DNA from: FEN-1191 sp036490715
Lineage (GTDB): Bacteria; Pseudomonadota; Gammaproteobacteria; Steroidobacterales; Steroidobacteraceae
DNA: 64,000 nucleotides
Direction of reading: 5' to 3'
Assembly (NCBI GenBank): GCA_036490715.1
Contig: DASXDL010000013.1
Coordinates: 127,740-191,739 of the forward strand
Part shown: positions 37,247 to 47,662 of the stretch, piece after piece
Position numbering within the stretch: position 1 is the first letter of the stretch
How the letters are laid out: every line of letters starts with the position of its first letter
Made by a program: the position numbers and the translations under genes
The notes under the pieces: generated by a model
Seen by the model: the letters and a program-made list of their open reading frames with translations, nothing else
The model's database searches: none
What the model was told of the DNA's origin: nothing

Positions 37247-37909
37247 TCAGCTCAGCCAGCGGGCGATGCGATCGTGCAGCGGGCTGTGGCGCGGGAAATG
37301 CGCCAGCAGATATTCCATCTGGTCGGTGAGCACGCGCCGGCCCTTGAGGAAGATGTATTCGGCGTAGGTCGGCGTGAACGGCACCGCAATCAGTTGCATC
37401 TTGGCCTGCTCGGGCGTGCGCCAGGCCTTCTGGTTGTTGCAGCGGCGGCAGGCCGCGACCACGTTGGTCCAGACGTCTTTGCCACCCTGGCTGAACGGTC
37501 GCACATGATCGCGCGACAGCTCGCGGCTCGGAAAGCGCTCGGCGCAGTACATGCACAGGAAGGCGTCACGGCGGAACAGGGTTTCGTTGTTGAGCGGCGG
37601 CACGTAATCGTGGCGGGTATTACCGGGATTGCCGGTATGACCGACCGTGGACACGATCGAGCTGACCTCCAGCACCGTGCGCTGGCCGCTGAGCGCATTG
37701 ACTCCGCCGTACAGCCGATACAGCAGCGAACCGCAGGTATAGGCGACCTGCTGCTGGTGATACAGGCGCGCGGCCTCGCGATAGTCGATCCACTCCAGCG
37801 GCATGCCGGCCACATCGGTACGCAGGACCATCTGCGACAAGCCATGGATCGCCGTATCGGGCACCAGAAAGGTCAGATCTGTCTCGGCTGTTGCGATCGC
37901 GTCACTCAC
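37247..37909 (-). CDS. HNH endonuclease family protein
   Basis: A 220-residue protein from a GTG at 37909. Residues from about 120 to 165 form an HNH module: LCMYCAER, SRDHVRPFSQGGKD, then WTNVVAACRRCNN, with two CxxC pairs for structural zinc and the D-H/N/H catalytic pattern. The N-terminal 100 residues are conserved but without a recognised domain. The family is widely spread as single chromosomal genes near housekeeping loci and its role is unknown; it is not part of a restriction system here. It is followed by the exonuclease. It is divergent from pntA across 113 bases. Confidence 0.88.
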   Translation of the reverse strand: MSDAIATAETDLTFLVPDTAIHGLSQMVLRTDVAGMPLEWIDYREAARLYHQQQVAYTCGSLLYRLYGGVNALSGQRTVLEVSSIVSTVGHTGNPGNTRHDYVPPLNNETLFRRDAFLCMYCAERFPSRELSRDHVRPFSQGGKDVWTNVVAACRRCNNQKAWRTPEQAKMQLIAVPFTPTYAEYIFLKGRRVLTDQMEYLLAHFPRHSPLHDRIARWLS

Positions 37910-38022
37910 GACGTGTAAGATAAGGCAGGATTGTGCGAGAATTCAACGATTAAGGAACTGTGTGCGCCATTCAGCACGCACACGCGCCCCCGTTGGGCGG
38001 CGGCCACAGTAGGGAGAGCACT

Positions 38023-39153
38023 ATGCCAGTCACGATCGGCGGGCTGACGGAGCGCGCGCCGGCAGAAACGCGCGTCAGTCTGGTGCCCGAGATCGCCGAC
38101 AAGTTTGCGGCGCTCGGGGCGCGCGTGCTGCTCGAGCGCGGCGCCGGCGTTAGTGCGCAATTTCCCGATGCCTTGTTCAAGAAGGTCGAGTGGAACGAGC
38201 GCGCCGAGGATATCCTGCGCGCCGCCGACGTGCTGCTGACCGTGCAGCCGCCGACCATCGCGCAGGTGCAGACGCTCAAGGCCGGTAGCGTGGTGGTGGG
38301 CTTCATGCAGGCGCACGCCCAGGCCGAGCTGGTGCGTGCCCTGAAGGACCGGCAGATCACCGCGTTCGCGATGGAGTTCGTGCCGCGCATCTCGCGCGCG
38401 CAGTCGATGGATGCGCTGTCGTCACAGGCCGCGATCGGCGGCTACAAGGCGGCGTTGATTGCCGCCAACACGCTCGATCGCTTCCTGCCGATGCTGACCA
38501 CGGCCGCCGGCACCATTCGCCCGGCACAGGTGCTGATCATCGGCGTCGGCGTCGCCGGCCTGCAGGCGATTGCGACCGCCAAGCGCCTGGGCGCGGTGGT
38601 CGAGGCCTACGACGTACGCAGCGCCACGCGCGAACAGGTCAAATCGCTGGGCGCCAAGTTCATCGAGACCGGAGTGTCGGCCGAAGGCACCGGCGGTTAT
38701 GCCCGCGAACTCACCGACGAGGAGAAGCGCAAGCAGCAGGAAGTGCTCGAAGCGCGCATCGCGCTCGCCGATGCAGTGATCTCCACCGCCGCGGTACCCG
38801 GGCGGCGCGCGCCGCGCATCATCAGCCGCGCCGCGGTCGAGCGCATGAAGGCCGGGGCGGTGATCGTCGACATGGCGGCCGAGTCCGGCGGCAACTGCGA
38901 GCTGACCCAGGCCGGCCAGATCGTCGAACATCAGGGCGTGAAGATCGTCGGACCGGTGAACCTGCCGGCGCAGCTGGCGTTCCATGCCAGCGAAATGTAT
39001 TCCCGCAACCTTTACAATTTTCTCAAGCCGGCGATCGCCAAGGATGGTTCGCTCGCAATCGACTGGAATGACGAGGTGTTCGCGCAGTCGTGCCTGACGC
39101 ACGCCGGCGCGATCAAGCACGAGCCGACGCGCAAGCAGGTGGAGGGCACATGA
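38023..39153 (+). CDS. pntAA: NAD(P) transhydrogenase subunit alpha, part 1
   Basis: This cytoplasmic NAD(H)-binding (dI) subunit of the proton-translocating transhydrogenase moves hydride between NADH and NADP+. The ATG at 38023 has AGGGAG upstream and gives 376 residues. The opening ERAPAETRVSLVPE is the alanine-dehydrogenase-like start, and the nucleotide loop is IIGVGVAGLQAIATAKRLGA near residue 170. The mobile loop region is near 225. The alpha chain is split, with the membrane part encoded separately, as in Rhodospirillum. The stop overlaps the next start as ATGA. Confidence 0.95.
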   Translation: MPVTIGGLTERAPAETRVSLVPEIADKFAALGARVLLERGAGVSAQFPDALFKKVEWNERAEDILRAADVLLTVQPPTIAQVQTLKAGSVVVGFMQAHAQAELVRALKDRQITAFAMEFVPRISRAQSMDALSSQAAIGGYKAALIAANTLDRFLPMLTTAAGTIRPAQVLIIGVGVAGLQAIATAKRLGAVVEAYDVRSATREQVKSLGAKFIETGVSAEGTGGYARELTDEEKRKQQEVLEARIALADAVISTAAVPGRRAPRIISRAAVERMKAGAVIVDMAAESGGNCELTQAGQIVEHQGVKIVGPVNLPAQLAFHASEMYSRNLYNFLKPAIAKDGSLAIDWNDEVFAQSCLTHAGAIKHEPTRKQVEGT

Positions 39154-39458
39154 CCGGTATCGTCGCTCTGTATATTTTCATGCTGGCAGCATTCACCGGC
39201 TACGAGGTGATCGCGCGCGTGCCGGTGATCCTGCACACGCCGCTGATGTCGGGTTCGAACTTCGTGCACGGCATCGTGCTGGTCGGTGCGATGGTGGCCT
39301 TGGGTGCCGCCAGCACGCCGCTCGAGAAGACCATCGGCTTCATCGGCGTGCTGCTGGCCGCGGGCAACGCGGTCGGTGGCTACGCGGTCACCGAGCGCAT
39401 GCTGGAGATGTTCAAATCCAGCGGCGCGCGCGGCGGCGGCGCCAAGGGGAAGCACTGA
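39150..39458 (+). CDS. pntAB: NAD(P) transhydrogenase subunit alpha, part 2 (membrane)
   Basis: The 102-residue membrane part of the alpha subunit starts at an ATG overlapping the pntAA stop, with GGAGGG upstream. Three hydrophobic helices are visible (about 3-20, 40-58 and 60-78), forming part of the proton channel. SNFVHGIVLVGAMVALG is typical of this subunit. It overlaps the pntB start by one base (TGATG), so all three are translated as a coupled set. Confidence 0.94.
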   Translation: MTGIVALYIFMLAAFTGYEVIARVPVILHTPLMSGSNFVHGIVLVGAMVALGAASTPLEKTIGFIGVLLAAGNAVGGYAVTERMLEMFKSSGARGGGAKGKH

Positions 39459-40846
39459 TGCCGTTCACCCTCAGCGCCGACGCGCTGATCCAGGCGAGCT
39501 ATCTGCTCACCGCGTTCCTGTTCATCATGGGCCTGAAGCGCATGAGCTCGCCGGTCACGGCGCGCAGCGGCATCATCTGGGCCGGCGCCGGCATGCTGGT
39601 GGCGACGCTGGCGACTTTCTTCTTCCCCGGCATGGGCAACTTCCCGTTGATCATCGCCGCGATCGTGGTCGGTTCGGCGCTGGCGTGGGTCAGCGGCCGG
39701 CGCGTCGCGATGACCAACATCCCGCAGATGATCGCGCTGTACAACGGCATGGGCGGCGGCGCGGCGGCGGCGATCGCCGCGGTCGAGCTGTACCGTGGTG
39801 GCCAGCAGAGCACCGCCGGTGCCACCCTGGCCGTGGTCGGCGGCATCATCGGCGCGGTGTCGTTCAGCGGCAGCCTGATCGCGTTCGGCAAGCTGCAGGG
39901 CCTGATCCGCCGCTCGCTGCGCTTTGGCGGCCAGCAGATCCTGAATCTGCTGATCCTCGCCGGCGCACTGATCCTCGGCGGCGTGGTCGCCGGCGGCGTC
40001 AACGAGTCGGCCGGCGCGGTCAGTGCGCTGTTTGCTCTGGCGTTGCTGCTCGGGTTCTCGATGACGCTGCCGATCGGCGGCGCCGACATGCCGGTGGTGA
40101 TCTCGCTGTACAACGCGCTGACCGGCCTGGCGGTCGCGTTCGAAGGCTTCGTGCTCGGCAACGCGGCGATGATCATCGCCGGCACCGTGGTCGGCTCGGC
40201 CGGCACGCTGCTGACGCAGCTGATGGCCCGGGCCATGAACCGCTCGCTCGGCAACGTGCTGTTCTCGGGCTTCGGCGATACCGCTGGCGCCAGTGCCGCC
40301 GGCGAGGTCACCGGCAGCCTGAAGCCAATCGAGGCCACCGATGCCGGTGTCATGATGGCGTTTGCGCAAAAGGTGATTGTGGTGCCCGGCTATGGCATGG
40401 CGGTGGCGCAGGCCCAGCACAAGGTCTGGGAGCTGTGCCAGCTGCTGATCGACAAGGGCGTGACGGTGCGCTTCGCGATTCATCCGGTCGCCGGACGCAT
40501 GCCGGGCCACATGAACGTGCTGCTGGCCGAGGCCGGGGTGCCGTACGATCTGATCGCCGACCTGGACGAGATCAACGCCGAATTCGAGACCGCCGATGTC
40601 GCGCTGATCATCGGCGCCAACGACGTCGTCAACCCGGTGGCGCGTAACGACAAGTCCAGTCCCATCTACGGCATGCCGATCCTGAATGCCGACAAGGCCA
40701 AGAACGTCATCGTGATCAAGCGCGGACAGGGTGCCGGTTTTTCCGGCATCGAGAATGCGCTGTTCTACCTCGACAACACCCGCATGCTGTACGGCGACGG
40801 CCAGGCCGCGGCCTCAGCCCTGATCGCGGCGGTCAAGTCGGTGTGA
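39458..40846 (+). CDS. pntB: NAD(P) transhydrogenase subunit beta
   Basis: The 462-residue beta subunit has about nine N-terminal membrane helices (to about residue 260) and a C-terminal NADP(H)-binding dIII domain. Conserved markers include TNIPQMIALYNGMGGGAAA near 85 and GGADMPVVISLYNALTG near 207 in the membrane part. In dIII, VPGYGMAVAQAQH is near 309, HPVAGRMPGHMNVLLAEA near 345 and IGANDVVNP near 388, with KRGQGAGFSGIEN near 425. All fit the family. With pntAA and pntAB it supplies NADPH at the expense of the proton gradient. Confidence 0.96.
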   Translation: MPFTLSADALIQASYLLTAFLFIMGLKRMSSPVTARSGIIWAGAGMLVATLATFFFPGMGNFPLIIAAIVVGSALAWVSGRRVAMTNIPQMIALYNGMGGGAAAAIAAVELYRGGQQSTAGATLAVVGGIIGAVSFSGSLIAFGKLQGLIRRSLRFGGQQILNLLILAGALILGGVVAGGVNESAGAVSALFALALLLGFSMTLPIGGADMPVVISLYNALTGLAVAFEGFVLGNAAMIIAGTVVGSAGTLLTQLMARAMNRSLGNVLFSGFGDTAGASAAGEVTGSLKPIEATDAGVMMAFAQKVIVVPGYGMAVAQAQHKVWELCQLLIDKGVTVRFAIHPVAGRMPGHMNVLLAEAGVPYDLIADLDEINAEFETADVALIIGANDVVNPVARNDKSSPIYGMPILNADKAKNVIVIKRGQGAGFSGIENALFYLDNTRMLYGDGQAAASALIAAVKSV

Positions 40847-40849
40847 GGA

Positions 40850-41338
40850 TCAGCGCCCGCGCCCGTGCGCGCGGGCGCGCTGCATCTGCAGCATCTGCTG
40901 GCGCTGCATCGGCGTCGCGCGCAACCAGCGATCGCGCAGCTGCGCCCGTTGCTGCGGCGGCAGCCGCGAAAAAAACCGGTAGTTTTGCCGTACCTCGCGC
41001 TGCTCGTCGGGCGGCAGGCTCTGAAAGTGCTGCCAGCGCTGGCGGATCAGCGAGCGCTGGTCGGGCGGCAGGCGCTGCCAGGTCTGGAAGCGCTCCCGGG
41101 CGCTGTCGCGCTGCTCCGGCGACATCGACAGCCAGCGATCGGCGCCGTGGGCCAGCGCCTGCTGGCGCTGCGGCGGCAGCTGATCCCACTGTCCCTGGAA
41201 CTTTCCGAGTAACTGCTGCTGCTGGCCCGAGAGCGACGACCAGGCCAGGCCGCTCGCCGGCGGCTCGGATTGCTGCGCCAGCGAAGGCACGGCCACGGCC
41301 AGCAGGCTCGCACACAGCAATGCCAGCGACCACCTCAT
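40850..41338 (-). CDS. DUF3106 protein, periplasmic, LPP-repeat
   Basis: This 162-residue protein from the ATG at 41338 has a signal peptide (cleavage after SLA, near residue 21). The rest is Arg/Gln-rich with spaced LPPxxQR or SPEQR phrases at about 20-residue steps (near 54, 73, 90, 108 and 126). This is the layout of DUF3106, a periplasmic helical repeat family of unknown function. It is the last gene of an operon headed by an ECF sigma factor. Its ATG overlaps the previous stop by four bases (ATGA), so translation is coupled. A metal or envelope-stress role is possible by analogy to other helical periplasmic proteins but is not shown. Confidence 0.85.
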   Translation of the reverse strand: MRWSLALLCASLLAVAVPSLAQQSEPPASGLAWSSLSGQQQQLLGKFQGQWDQLPPQRQQALAHGADRWLSMSPEQRDSARERFQTWQRLPPDQRSLIRQRWQHFQSLPPDEQREVRQNYRFFSRLPPQQRAQLRDRWLRATPMQRQQMLQMQRARAHGRGR

Positions 41339-41667
41339 GAGTGCGGCACCGGCGCTGTGTCATTGGGCCCCGGCGGACTGCTGGGCGGGGTGCTGCCGGC
41401 CGGCGGTGAACTGGGCGCTGCACTGTTCGCCGGTGGCGTCGAGGGCGGCGGGTTCACGTTCGGATCACCGCGGGCATGTCCGGCGCGGCGTGCAACCTTG
41501 TCGATATCGGTGTCCGCCAGGTACTGATGCCAGTTCTTGTCCTCGGTGTCGACCGAGCCCAGGAACTCCAGCAGGCCATCATCGACCGCGCTGTCCGCTG
41601 CGTGTACCGACGGCAGCATCGACAGACCGCCCAAGCTGACGATGACGGCGTAGTCACGCAGCTTCAC
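41335..41667 (-). CDS. Small exported protein with proline-rich tail
   Basis: A 110-residue protein starting at a GTG that overlaps the previous stop (GTGA). An N-terminal hydrophobic stretch ending in VHA near residue 23 looks like a signal peptide. The middle, about 25-60, is acidic (LLEFLGSVDTEDKNWHQYL). The tail from about residue 70 is a Pro/Ser/Ala-rich low-complexity region. I do not recognise a family. Its place between an anti-sigma-like membrane protein and DUF3106 suggests that it takes part in the same envelope-sensing system. Confidence 0.7.
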   Translation of the reverse strand: MKLRDYAVIVSLGGLSMLPSVHAADSAVDDGLLEFLGSVDTEDKNWHQYLADTDIDKVARRAGHARGDPNVNPPPSTPPANSAAPSSPPAGSTPPSSPPGPNDTAPVPHS

Positions 41668-42071
41668 GAACCGACCGAGGGCGCCGCACCGCCGTCACCG
41701 GCCTCGGCGGCCGCCCATTCATAGAAGTCGTAGTCGACTTCCTGATCGCCACTCAGTGGCACGGCGTCGGTGTCGGTCAGCATCTCGATGTCCTCGAAAC
41801 CGGCGTTGGTGACCGGGTTCTCCATGGTGCTCTTGCCGAGCGGCACATACATCACCAGCAGTGCCATCATCGCCGCGGCCGCCGCACCGGCCGGCAGCCA
41901 GCGCAACGCCAGCGACGAGCCGCGCGCCGCCGGCGCCGCCACCGCCGCATACCGTGCCTGCGTCAGCCGCGAGCGTACCGCGCCCGGCAGTTCATCGGCG
42001 CTCTGCAGCAGCAGCGCGCGCGTGCGGCGCTCGAAATCGCTGCTGCCGTCTTCGATCGGGTCACCGTTCAT
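41664..42071 (-). CDS. Anti-sigma-like single-pass membrane protein
   Basis: The ATG at 42071 overlaps the sigma-factor stop (ATGA) and gives 135 residues. The N-terminal 55 residues are cytoplasmic-type and charged (FERRTRALLLQSADEL), followed by one membrane helix near 65-88. The C-terminal 45 residues are acidic and aromatic. Size, topology and position directly after an ECF sigma gene fit an anti-sigma factor, but no zinc-binding ZAS motif (HxxxCxxC) is present and I cannot assign it to a defined family; DUF3619-like proteins look similar. Confidence 0.7.
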   Translation of the reverse strand: MNGDPIEDGSSDFERRTRALLLQSADELPGAVRSRLTQARYAAVAAPAARGSSLALRWLPAGAAAAAMMALLVMYVPLGKSTMENPVTNAGFEDIEMLTDTDAVPLSGDQEVDYDFYEWAAAEAGDGGAAPSVGS

Positions 42072-42688
42072 GTCCGAAAGTCTCCAAGCTTCGAGCGCAG
42101 TGCCTGGACTGCGCGAAAGTAGTGTGTCTTGACGCTGCCCTGCGAGCATTTCATCGATGCCGCGGTTTCGGCGACGTCCAGCCCTTCAAAATTGCGCAGC
42201 AGAAACGCCTGCCGTTGCCGTTCGGGCAGCGCGGTGATCGCCTGCTCGAGCACCTTCATGGCCTCGTCCGCCTCGAGCTGCGCCGGCGGCTGCGGCGAAT
42301 GGTCGGCGGCCTGCTCGATCGGGTCGGCGATGTCCTCGTCGTCGTCGTTGCGCCACGGCAGGTAGGACATCACCCGGCCGCGCACGCTGCGGCGGCGCTG
42401 CACGTCGCGAATGCGATTTTCGAGAATGCGGTAAAACAACGGCTTCCATTCGGCAGCGGGCCGCGAGCCGTAGCGCGAACTCAGCTGCATCATCGCGTCC
42501 TGCACCACATCCAAAGCATCGGCTTCGTGACGCAGCGCGATCTGTGCGATTCTGAATGCCTTGCGTTCTACGCTCGCCAGAAATGCATCAAGTGCGCGCG
42601 CCGCGTCCTGGGTCGAATCACGCAAATGGGCCTTCCCGGGCGGGATCAGAGCAACCGTTTGATACTCAAGACTAGCAAACGCAGCCAT
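42068..42688 (-). CDS. ECF-type RNA polymerase sigma factor
   Basis: A 206-residue extracytoplasmic-function sigma factor from the ATG at 42688. Region 2 is near residues 30-100 (FRIAQIALRHEADALDVVQ then WKPLFYRILENRIRD), and region 4 is near 145-200, ending in a helix-turn-helix (LRNFEGLDVAETAASMKCS then VKTHYFRAVQAL). It heads a four-gene operon whose members overlap by four bases each. A possible ECF-type promoter precedes it. Its signal is unknown; the operon's exported products suggest an envelope signal. Confidence 0.92.
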   Translation of the reverse strand: MAAFASLEYQTVALIPPGKAHLRDSTQDAARALDAFLASVERKAFRIAQIALRHEADALDVVQDAMMQLSSRYGSRPAAEWKPLFYRILENRIRDVQRRRSVRGRVMSYLPWRNDDDEDIADPIEQAADHSPQPPAQLEADEAMKVLEQAITALPERQRQAFLLRNFEGLDVAETAASMKCSQGSVKTHYFRAVQALRSKLGDFRT

Positions 42689-42743
42689 GCAACGGCATCC
42701 ACACCCGTCGGAAGCGACCTACAGACCGACACTTAGCCTGAAC

Positions 42744-42771
42744 AACGGTGTAGAAACGCATTTGGTTGACA
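42744..42771 (-). promoter_or_regulatory. Candidate ECF promoter of the sigma operon
   Basis: On the minus strand TGTCAACC (42771-42764) is followed after 16 bases by CGTT (42747-42744). An AAC-containing -35 with a CGT-type -10 at this spacing is the general form of ECF promoters, which are often autoregulated. It lies 56-83 bases before the sigma ATG. The match is to a loose pattern, so this is tentative. Confidence 0.35.
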
Positions 42772-42991
42772 TCTGATCTGGCGGCCATTGCCGCGGTGGA
42801 AGTCCGCGAAATCATCCACTTGCTGCGCTGAAGCGGCATGGCGTCGAGGTCCCGCTCCGGGGTGGCGCCGGGCCAACGGCCTGTGGGGCACCAAAGTGAC
42901 TGATAATGATCGATATTTGCGATTGTTCAATATTTAACCAAATCCGCTTAAAGGCCCATAAATAACGCTCGTGCTGCTGCCTCGTGCGCCC

Positions 42992-43018
42992 TTGTCCACA
43001 GACTTATCCACAGTAATT

Positions 43019-43026
<8 letters not shown>
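42992..43026. promoter_or_regulatory. Cluster of three DnaA boxes at the priA start
   Basis: Within 35 bases there are TTGTCCACA (42992-43000, one mismatch), TTATCCACA (43004-43012, perfect) and, on the other strand, TTTTCCACA (43018-43026, one mismatch). An A+T-rich stretch lies just upstream (about 42898-42967). The gene-free region 42689-43018 thus holds the sigma-operon promoter on one side and this cluster on the other. It could make priA respond to DnaA; whether it can unwind as an origin is not shown, and dnaA, dnaN and other origin neighbours are absent. Confidence 0.75.
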
Positions 43027-45241
<2,215 letters not shown>

Positions 45242-45290
45242 CGCGTCCAGTTAGACTCGCCGCCGCTATCACAGCGTAGGGGCCTTGGAA

Positions 45291-47048
45291 TTGAAGAGCG
45301 AGTTGGAGCGCCTGATTGGCGAGGCCCTGACCTCGCTGACCGGTTCGATGCTGCCGCAGGCGGTGGATCCATCCTGGATCTCGGTCGAGCGCGCCCGCGA
45401 TCCGAGCCACGGCGACTATGCCAGCAACATCGCGCTGCGCCTGTCCAAGAGCGTCGGTCGCCCGGCGCGCGAGCTGGCGGACGCGATCGTCGCCGCCCTG
45501 CCGCCAAGTGCGCAGATCGCGCGGGTCGGCGTGGCCGGAGCCGGGTTCATCAATTTTATGCTCGCCGGCGATGCTCACAGCGCCGTGCTGCGCCGGGTGC
45601 TCGAGCAAGGCGAGCGCTACGGGCAATCCGATGTCGGGCGCGGCCAGCGCGTGATTCTGGAGTTTGTCTCGGCCAACCCGACCGGCCCGCTGCACGTCGG
45701 CCACGGTCGGCAGGCCGCCTACGGCGCAACGCTCGGCAATCTGCTGGCCGCCATCGGCCACGAGGTGCATCGCGAGTACTACATCAACGATGCCGGGCGG
45801 CAGATGGACATCCTCACGCTCAGCACCTGGCTGCGCTACCTGGAAGCGCGCGGCGAGACGCTGCCGTTTCCATCCAACGGCTATCGCGGCGACTACGTGC
45901 GCGAGATCGCCGCGGCGCTCGAGCGCGATCACGGCGCGGCGCTGCAGCGCCCGGCGGCCCAGCTGCTGCGTGGCCTGCCGCCGGATGCGCCGGCTGGCGA
46001 CCAGGATCGGCACGTCGATGCGCTGATCGAGCGCATGCGCGAGCTGCTCGGAACGCAGGGATTCGACACGGTGCTGGAGCTGGCACTGCAGGTGATGCTG
46101 GCCGATATCCGCGATGACCTGACCGGCTTTGGGGTGCTGTTCGACCGCTGGTATTCGGAGCGCGAGCTAGTGCGCAGCGGCGCGGTCGAACATGCGCTCG
46201 AGAAGCTGCGAGCGCGCGGCGCGCTGTACGACAAGGATGGGGCGGTATGGTTTCGCGCCAGCCAGTTCGGCGACGACGAGGACCGGGTGCTGGTGCGCGC
46301 CAACGGCCAGAAGACCTACTTCGCTCCGGACATTGCCTATCATCTGCAGAAGCGCGAGCGCGGCTTTACGCGTCTGATCGACGTGCTCGGGGCCGACCAC
46401 CACGGCTACGTGGCGCGCGTGCGCGGTGCACTGGTGGCGATGGGCGAGCCGGGCGACAGCCTCGAGGCCTGTCTGATGCAGTTCGTCAGCCTGTTTCGTG
46501 GCGGCGACAAGATCCCGATGGGCAAGCGTGAGGCGCAGTTCGTTACGCTGCGACAATTGCGCGAGGAGGTCGGCAACGACGCCTGCCGGCTGTTCTACCT
46601 GATGCGCAGCCACGATCAGCAGCTCGACTTCGATCTCGAGCTGGCCAAGACGCGCACCAACGACAACCCGGTGTTCTACATCCAATACGCGCACGCGCGC
46701 GTTGCCAGCGTCATGAAGCAGCTCGCGGCCCGTCAACTTGAGTACGATGCGACCATGGCGCTAGAGCACCTCGGCCGCCTCGACAGCCCGCACGAACAGG
46801 CGCTGCTGCGCGAGCTGGCGCGTTACCCGGACGTGGTTCGACTGGCGGCGAGCTCGCGTGCCCCGCATACGCTGGTGCACTACCTGCGCGAGCTCGCGAA
46901 CGCCTTTCACACCTGGTACAACGCGGCCACGTTTCTGGTGGATGATGCAGTGCTGCGCAATGCGCGTCTGGCGCTGGCATTGGGGCTGCGCCAGGTAGTG
47001 CGCAACGGCCTTGATCTACTGGGCGTGTCCGCGCCGGACAGCATGTGA
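45291..47048 (+). CDS. argS: Arginyl-tRNA synthetase
   Basis: ArgS charges tRNA-Arg. The TTG at 45291 is chosen because an AGGGG lies eight bases upstream and the protein then starts like the family (KSELERLIGEAL), giving 585 residues; a TTG at 45285 is too close to that site. The HIGH motif reads NPTGPLHVGHGRQAAYG near residue 124. The KMSKS region is replaced by a DKIPMGKREAQFVTLRQL segment near 405, a common variant in ArgS. The C-terminal anticodon-binding domain is complete. The TGA overlaps the GTG of the next gene. Confidence 0.95.
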   Translation: MKSELERLIGEALTSLTGSMLPQAVDPSWISVERARDPSHGDYASNIALRLSKSVGRPARELADAIVAALPPSAQIARVGVAGAGFINFMLAGDAHSAVLRRVLEQGERYGQSDVGRGQRVILEFVSANPTGPLHVGHGRQAAYGATLGNLLAAIGHEVHREYYINDAGRQMDILTLSTWLRYLEARGETLPFPSNGYRGDYVREIAAALERDHGAALQRPAAQLLRGLPPDAPAGDQDRHVDALIERMRELLGTQGFDTVLELALQVMLADIRDDLTGFGVLFDRWYSERELVRSGAVEHALEKLRARGALYDKDGAVWFRASQFGDDEDRVLVRANGQKTYFAPDIAYHLQKRERGFTRLIDVLGADHHGYVARVRGALVAMGEPGDSLEACLMQFVSLFRGGDKIPMGKREAQFVTLRQLREEVGNDACRLFYLMRSHDQQLDFDLELAKTRTNDNPVFYIQYAHARVASVMKQLAARQLEYDATMALEHLGRLDSPHEQALLRELARYPDVVRLAASSRAPHTLVHYLRELANAFHTWYNAATFLVDDAVLRNARLALALGLRQVVRNGLDLLGVSAPDSM

Positions 47049-47635
47049 GCGCGCGCCGCCTCACCGGTCGGGACTTCAAGCGCCCACGTCGCAGCGGCTT
47101 CGGGGTGCAGCTGGCGCAGCTGCCGATATTCGGGCTCGGACTGGCCGCCGGCCTGTGTGTCGCGGGTCTGACCTACATCGCCGATCACCGCAGAGCCGAT
47201 ACAACGGCCGAGGCGCCGCGACCGACGCCGCACAAGACTATCGCGGTGGACAGCGCCGATGCTGCGACTGCCGGTACCACTGGCACTGTCGGCGGCGAAG
47301 GCAAGTATGACTTCTACCAGATGCTGCCGAAATTCGAAGTCGTGGTACCGGAGAAGGAACGCGGCAGCCGGGTGGCGCCGGCGGCGCAGGTCGACCGGCC
47401 TGGCATCTACTTTCTTCAGGTGGGCTCGTATCGCGATGTCGACGTGGCCGATCGCATTCACGCCCAGCTCGCCAAACTCGGCATTGATTCCACGGTGCAG
47501 CGCGTCGCGGTCGATGCCGACGTCTGGCATCGGGTACGCGTCGGCCCGATCAACGATCTGGCCAAGCTCAACAAGCTGCGTCAGCAGCTGCAGGCCAGCG
47601 ATCTGGACTCACTGGTAATTCGCGTCGATCAATAG
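47045..47635 (+). CDS. SPOR-domain membrane protein (FtsN-like)
   Basis: A 196-residue protein starting at a GTG that overlaps the argS stop (GTGA). It has a basic cytoplasmic N-terminus (RRLTGRDFKRPRRSG), one membrane helix near 25-46 and a periplasmic linker. A SPOR domain at about 115-195 follows (YFLQVGSYRDVDVADRIHAQL, then WHRVRVGPINDLAKLNKL). This is the single-pass layout of FtsN and related division proteins, which bind denuded peptidoglycan at the septum. Position after argS is also typical for ftsN in gammaproteobacteria. Confidence 0.88.
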   Translation: MSARRLTGRDFKRPRRSGFGVQLAQLPIFGLGLAAGLCVAGLTYIADHRRADTTAEAPRPTPHKTIAVDSADAATAGTTGTVGGEGKYDFYQMLPKFEVVVPEKERGSRVAPAAQVDRPGIYFLQVGSYRDVDVADRIHAQLAKLGIDSTVQRVAVDADVWHRVRVGPINDLAKLNKLRQQLQASDLDSLVIRVDQ

Positions 47636-47662
47636 TGTTACGCCTGCGGACGCGAGCGGCTG

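Noticed and set aside
40853..40895. GC-rich hairpin after pntB as a terminator
   Set aside because: It lies inside the 3' end of the DUF3106 coding region and has no T-run.
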